A stretch of 64,000 nt of DNA from Vanessa cardui (taxonomy: Eukaryota > Arthropoda > Insecta > Lepidoptera > Nymphalidae), in contig NC_061127.1 of assembly GCF_905220365.1 (NCBI RefSeq), positions 6,448,001-6,512,000 on the forward strand, written 5' to 3'. Below, in pieces: positions 58,730-64,000 of the stretch. The position numbers were made by a program, and so were the translations under genes. Numbering within the stretch: position 1 is the stretch's first letter; every line of letters begins with the position of its first letter. The notes beneath the pieces were generated by a model. The model searched no databases and was not told where the DNA came from. It saw only the letters and a program-made list of their open reading frames with translations.

Positions 58730-59575
58730 CCTTGTATCATATTTTTAACGACAACGTGAAATAACTCAGCATCATTTCATCGGGAATTTCAGCTGATATA
58801 ACGTTATCGATTTGATCCGAAGTAATTTTATGTACCAGCCAAATTAATACATGTGCATGCGGAAATCCCCTTTTTTGACATTCAATGTAATACATATGGC
58901 AACGCACCTCTCCAAATATACATTATTTTTATAAGTGCTTTCAATTTTTGCCGAAAAACACGTGCTGTTATGTCATGACGGTCAGTCGACTGTTCTTCAA
59001 ATAAATTTTTTTTAATATCATCCCACTGCGGATTACATGTAAATGTAATGAATAGATCCGGTCAACCATTTTTCGTACATAAGAAATTGCGTCTTGTGCA
59101 TATTCGTTCATATGCCGTGGGCAACCAATAAACGAAGATGGCAATATAGTCAATCGCCCGATGTCATTTGCATTAGCATCATTCGCTATCGCATCTAGCA
59201 ATTGAATATATTCTTCGGATCTTTATTTTGCTTGATTGAAACGAAAAAAATTAAAACGTTCAGTTTCTATTTTAGCATACGTATCAACGATGTACTGATG
59301 ATACAGTTTACCACATCTCGAGATATAATTTTGTGCTAGTGGACGAACCATCAATCGATATGAATAAAAATTCATGGCAGTAACTTTATTCTGTATATTT
59401 AGACATGAAAATAAATGCAAACACTGTACTTTTAAATAATAAATTGAAATAAAACGTATTACCTATTAAAACTGGTGGATGAGTGTACTCATTTTTTAAT
59501 GAATGCTTACTTTTAATGTAACAGCACAATTCCTCGTGTGAAAAATCTTCACTAACAAAATGACCAGCCATTTAT
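58730..59575 (-). pseudogene. Helitron Rep (HUH) domain remnant, frameshifted
   Basis: Pieces in protein order on the minus strand follow. 59223-59420 reads KVTAMNFYSYRLMVRP, then YAKIETERFNFFRFNQ. 58968-59201 reads NDIGRLTILPSSFIGCPRHM, then NEYAQDAISYVRK. Near 58925-58985 is RHDITARVFRQKLKALIK. Near 58745-58885 is KRGFPHAHVLIWL followed by ITSDQIDNVISAEIPDEMM. HAH (58851-58859) is the two-histidine metal-binding motif of HUH nucleases. At least three frame breaks separate the pieces, so no protein can be made. Confidence 0.88.
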
Positions 59576-60059
59576 TAAATTCATTTGTTACAAAAAATGT
59601 GATAAATGAAGAACCACTCGACCGATTTTGAGCAAACTTCACATAAACCATCTACTAAATAGTCCAAACAAACCCTGAAAATTTAGTTTGGATATTTGAG
59701 CTCGTTCTTGAGTTATAAAGTGACATCGAAAAATGCCACTTATTTTTGTAGAAATAGATTCGAAAAATAAACTTAGCGATGTTTTAAATAATGCAAAATC
59801 AATTTTAAAACATCAATGTTTTATTGTCTAACATCGATAATTATAGGAAATCAGTGGTAATTCTCTAATAAATCTATATCTAAGGAAAAACAAAGATTTT
59901 TTTTATTATATTCCTAGCATTTTTTAGCATACTTTCTTACCTTCTAAACCTTCCCTGGACTTCCATCAATAATTCAAGACCAAAATTAGCCAAATCGGTC
60001 CAACCGTTCTGGAGTTTTAGCGAGACTAACGAACAGCAACTTATTTTTATATATATAGA
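59576..60059 (-). other. Helitron 5' region
   Basis: Contains gctgttcgttagtctcgcta, aaaactccagaacggttgg and accgatttggctaattttgg on the minus strand, a familiar Helitron 5' leader. Confidence 0.65.
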
Positions 60060-60524
60060 TTAATAAGAAACATGTAACCCTTGTCGATATCTCAATCAAA
60101 ACCTTTTAATTTCACTGATAAATGAATACATTTAGCTAACCAAATGCATCTAAGTATAGAAAGTAATGCGTTTTTAATGTAAAGTCGATGAATTCCTTCA
60201 AGCTTTCCGAGTATGTAAGACGTCACAAGAAATTTAATATGGAATAGAGCCGTATAAGCCATGTGGGCCGTGAGCAATGCAAGACTCGTAGACTTGCCCC
60301 CATTTCGTAATATCCTTATATAAACAGATTTTAACTTTTCATTTAATATATTTTGATTTGATGACTAAACGATGTTTTTTTATTTATTACGTTTAAATGT
60401 GACAAAGGACTTTGTGGATTATGTGTATTCAAAACTGACATAATATTTCGTTTCAAGTACCCAATTCATGTCTTTTAATACATAACTTTGTATTTTTAAA
60501 TGTTGAATAAGTGTAACTACTGGG
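60060..60524. other. Unique AT-rich sequence
   Basis: No gene seen. Confidence 0.45.
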
Positions 60525-60635
60525 ATTCTTGTCGGTTCTTCTCGGTAGAATCTACATTTCAAACCGGTGGTAGGGTTACTTAATATAGTTTCTTAAATGA
60601 AGATTCAAAAGAGCTTGTAAAACCTACACTCTCAC
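60525..60635 (+). repeat. Non-LTR/SINE 3' end (family C)
   Basis: ttcttgtcggttcttctcgg, tagaatctac, aaaccggtggtagggtt and gcttgtaaaacctac match 2110-2240. Confidence 0.6.
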
Positions 60636-60746
60636 TAAAACTTGCATTTTGTTCTAAAGTAGATACCTACTATTTTTAAGAATAACTTATAACTTTAAAT
60701 GCACCTCCCAGTCATCTAAAATTATATATAATAAATACATATACTT

Positions 60747-61012
60747 GATGGTAGGGCTTTGTTCAAACCCGTTTGTGTAGGTACAAGCCACTTGTCAGAT
60801 ATTCTACCACCATACTCAGTATTGTTGTATTCCGGTTTGAACAGGAATAAAGCCAGAGCAACTACAGGTATAAGGGACATAACATCTTATATTAGTTACT
60901 AACGTTGGTGGCGCGTTGGCGATGTAACGAATTGTTAATATTTCTTAAAGCACCGTTGTCTATAGTGGGGTGAACACTTACCATCAAATAGTCCATTTGT
61001 TGTCTAGGTTTG
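60747..61012 (+). repeat. Family-A repeat, diverged full copy
   Basis: ttgatggtagggctttgttc, gtattgttgtattccggttt, ataagggacataacatctta and aacacttaccatcaa are in order. The end is eroded. Confidence 0.72.
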
Positions 61013-61084
61013 GCTGAAAATCTAGAACGAGTACGTTTACTATTGTGCCGAATGTGAACATGACTTTTCTGTAAAAAACGGATT

Positions 61085-61245
61085 AGCTGGTTAATCCAAA
61101 ACTCTGCTCCACTGCGGGTGGATTACAAAAGTAAAAATTCTGACACAAGCATATTTTCTCACGATATTCCCCTTAACTAGCAAGTTTGAGTTGAATTATA
61201 AACATAATTCCAATACTTGAGAGACTTAGAAGTGCTCATCCAGCT
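61085..61245 (-). repeat. Family-T SINE, degenerate
   Basis: ctgctccactgcgggtggat, attctgacacaagcatattt, ctcacgatattccccttaa and gagttgaattataaacata in reverse SINE order. Confidence 0.5.
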
Positions 61246-61826
61246 ATAAAAGAACATTTCGTTGTCAAACCCATATCAAATAATAGAACTGAATTATATA
61301 TAACTAATATTATAACTGATGTTGCCGATTTGACGGTAAATGAAAATTGAAAATAGAATACAATATGCATAAATTTTATGGTATTATAATATTTATATAG
61401 TTAATTGCAAGAGTGTATAATTTGAACATTATTTTATTTTATTTCAGCAGACTTTCAAAAGTAGCTTTATTTTGTAAGATATTGTTTTATTAATATTGTT
61501 AAAATTACACATACAAATACAACTAACGCAACTCTTTTTATGCAATGCAATCATCTCACGAAGAAATCTACAACTGTCCGTTAATCAGTATTCTAAGGAT
61601 GTTTCAATACGTTATAAGGTTTGCCTCATGCGACATATGTCTTGGGCTGCAGGGATCACTGAAAATCTCATCTCATCATTATCACTGACATAAGCTATGA
61701 TACCCGGTCAAGGCTCCCCTATATCGAATATTTAAATATATACATATATTGTTATTAGAACATTACATGTTCATACATGTTAAATATTGTCGATAACTTT
61801 TTCTATTTGTATATAATACTAAGTGA
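61246..61826. other. Unique AT-rich sequence
   Basis: The 65-codon frame at 61496-61693 has no recognisable domain. Confidence 0.45.
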
Positions 61827-61965
61827 CTAGCGCGACTTCGTACGCGTTTGAATTCAACATCAGCGATCTCTTAGTGAAGCTCTCATCAAAATCGGTCCAG
61901 CAGTTTCAGAGATTAGCTGAAATAAACAGACAGACAGGCAAACATTGTAAAAATGTTATTTCGCT
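61827..61965 (-). mobile_element. Mini-Helitron 3' part
   Basis: The minus strand ends acgcgtacgaagtcgcgCTAG followed by T. Internally it has atcggtccagcagtttcaga and aacagacagacaggcaaac. The 5' TC end is not found. Confidence 0.6.
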
Positions 61966-62940
61966 TTTAAACATGATTTAAGTAAAATACTATTATTTTA
62001 TTATTAAAGATATTGTCGGACCTGATTGCATTATAGCTTTTGCTATAAATTATATTAATTGCAATAAATAATAATAAATACAACATAAAATAATACAGAC
62101 AAAATAAAATAAATTTTCAAACTTCGAGAATACGTAAATAACAATGACAAAATATTGTTAAAAATTTAAAGCGAATTAAAACAAAAAAAAAGTTTGAATG
62201 ATATTTTGTACAGGCGCACGCAATATACAGAAACAGGGGAAAGGTTAAAAAGCCTGGGGGGGATACATCGCATTTTCCTTCCGTGACGATTTCAGCCAGT
62301 TTCTTCCAAATATAGAAGCTGTATCAAGTTTCGTTATGCGAAATACACAATAAAACAATCTTATCTATTTACTTTATCACATAAAAACTTAACTTTTCTC
62401 TCTGAAGGCATTAAAACTGTCGAAACCCGTGTCTAGAGTACTTCTTGGCGTAATAGAGCCCTGTCATTCGAAATACAGAATGATGTGTTTTATTAAATAA
62501 TCCATATATTCATACTTTCAAAAGAAAGAAATGAGTCACATTGTTGACAAAAATATTTAAGAATATTATATTGTTATGACTTATGACAATGATCAGTAAC
62601 GTGACTGACTTATTGTGTTTCTCTAGGTACGGATAACTTTTTTTATAGTAAAAAATCACTGATTTAATACGATGAAAAACAATTGAACTGATATATTTTA
62701 TCAAGTGTAATCTATCACGGATGACTTTTAGTCGTAGTTCAGTAGGAAGTATTCTGTTAAGAATTTCGCATGAACTTCTTTACTTTATAATACAATTTAT
62801 CTGTTCGTTATAGATTCGTCACTAATGACTTCTTAATTTCAAATAATCATTACAAAATAACGTTATATATTACGTTGAGAATAATAATTATACGAATGAA
62901 ATTCGAAGTAGAAAATATTTTTATTGCCTATACTAATAAT
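61966..62940. other. Unique AT-rich sequence
   Basis: No gene seen. Confidence 0.45.
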
Positions 62941-63030
62941 TTGGTGCCAAGACGGCAGAGTAATTAGAACATGTGAAGCCTAGCCAAATATCGCTGGTGT
63001 GAACTCGGTCAGTAAAGGCAAACATCATAA
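62941..63030 (+). repeat. tRNA-SINE-like head, degenerate
   Basis: gccaagacggcagagtaatt and gctggtgtgaactcggtcag sit at A-box and B-box spacing. It precedes the family-C tail, so the two may be one composite SINE. Confidence 0.4.
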
Positions 63031-63084
63031 GAGTATCTCATACTAGTTGGAGTAAATTTTACCTTGTATATATTATTATCTAAG

Positions 63085-63210
63085 CGAGTTTCTTGCCGTT
63101 TCTTGTCGCTAGAAGCTGCTTTCCGAAACGGTGGTAGTATTTAATTGTTGACGATTCAAAAACGCTTCATGGTGAAGTTTACTTGAATAAAATTGATTTG
63201 ATTTGATTTC
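63085..63210 (+). repeat. Non-LTR/SINE 3' end (family C) with gatttgattt tail
   Basis: gtttcttgccgtttcttgtc, aaacggtggtagtatt, gacgattcaaaaacgct, gtttacttgaataaaa, then a ttgattt repeat. Confidence 0.6.
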
Positions 63211-64000
63211 ATTGATCTCTAGCTGGATGGATTTACTTAGTGATTTCTACTGCAAATATTCTCTTATATATAGCAGCTTGTCACCACTACTTCTGCAGTG
63301 AGGCATTTAAACTGATATCCCTGATTTCACTGATATTCAAATACAACTACATTTTAAATTAAATTCGTTACTCATCGAATATGTGTATATTTATAAACTA
63401 ATTAGCTTATCCTCCAATTTTACTATTTATAGCGCAAATATATATGAATGGATTATACTCGATATATTTGATGGAAGAATATAAATAAATAAAATTGCAC
63501 GTACGGAAGGCGAAAAAATCGTTATGGAAGTAATCTTTTTTATAGATTAACTTTTAATAAAACAAGAGAAAACTTGAAATGCTCGAAAAATATTTTTTAT
63601 GTAAGTCATTTAATATGCTTAAAACTTTAGCCTATCTTTGTGTTTTCGCAAGTAAGTATTGTATTAAATGTTAGTCTTAAGTTATTTTTTACATCATCAT
63701 CGTCCAAGGGTCCTTTAATTCTAATATCTTATGTATTCGAGGATACCTTACTTTAGTATGTCTTATTACATTACACCGAGTCTTTTATAAATTAAATTTT
63801 CTAACTTTTATCTCGAGTAACTCTCAAGGGCGTTTTTGACAAATTTTATTGAAATTCTAACAGAAAGTCTGAGCCCTTCGAATGTTTTATTGGTACTAGA
63901 AAAAGCTTTATCCTATCAAAGGCAATCATTTGGTTTGTAATAAAATCCTGTATATATACGGTTTAAAATTTGTGCTTTTTCATTTATTTTATTTTCGGTT
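63211..64000. other. Unique AT-rich sequence
   Basis: No gene seen to the end of the window. Confidence 0.45.

Larger units (their letters stand above)
56553..60059 (-). mobile_element. Decayed autonomous-type Helitron, ~3.5 kb
   Basis: On the minus strand it starts TCTATATATATAAAAATAAG at 60059 (preceded by A) and ends with a hairpin (ggca...tgcc), gggtcag and CTAG at 56553 (followed by T). Between them lie, in order, Rep pieces (58730-59575), the helicase C-terminus (58242-58310), and 3' sequence split by an RTE LINE fragment (56968-57893). Known: autonomous Helitrons encode one long Rep/helicase protein. Here most of the middle is deleted and the frame is broken. Confidence 0.88.

Overview
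This window is AT-rich eukaryotic DNA that looks like a gene desert, or the inside of very large introns, from a butterfly or moth (Lepidoptera, possibly a nymphalid). I found no convincing host protein gene, tRNA gene, rRNA gene or CRISPR array. The species call rests on the repeats. These are tRNA-derived SINEs with TGTTGTT tails, short Helitrons that begin TC and end CTAG between A and T, RTE-type LINE ends with GATGAT tails, a family with AACCGACTTC termini, and an abundant ~280-bp element with an A-rich tail (called family A here). All were recognised by eye and none was checked against a repeat library.

Layout. Positions 1-9 kb are mostly unique sequence with a TTAA-flanked MITE (3935-4160), family-A copies and a duplicated ~135-bp block (8018/9490). 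Positions 9.7-15 kb hold SINEs with clear target-site duplications, a LINE tail next to a second SINE type, mini-Helitrons, and a family-A copy rebuilt by three fold-back palindromes (14675-14940). A broken Helitron (17203-19187) carrying pieces of the Rep protein abuts another Helitron remnant (to 19780). Positions 20-28 kb are mainly unique with a SINE, a mini-Helitron, a MITE and a 52-bp perfect palindrome. Positions 28.4-32.2 kb are a ~1.9-kb tandem duplication. Positions 32.2-35.9 kb are the longest repeat-poor stretch and contain homeodomain-like motifs. Positions 39.8-41.5 kb are a composite AACCGACTTC-family element holding a complete 251-bp mini-Helitron. Positions 42-56 kb are scattered SINE, family-A and LINE fragments. 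Positions 56553-60059 are a 3.5-kb decayed Helitron that keeps an HUH-type Rep motif and the helicase C-terminus, with an RTE LINE fragment nested in it. The last 4 kb are repeat fragments and unique sequence.

The only protein-coding remnants I can name belong to transposons: Rep/helicase of Helitrons and reverse transcriptase of an RTE LINE. A further peptide family (14361, 48119, 54250) recurs three times and has the conserved core IGIA preceded in two copies by RRAG. I cannot name it, and it is probably from a mobile element. Short open frames elsewhere look like chance ORFs. If the window has host function it is more likely regulatory, and the near-identical cores of the 1.9-kb tandem duplication are the best candidates.
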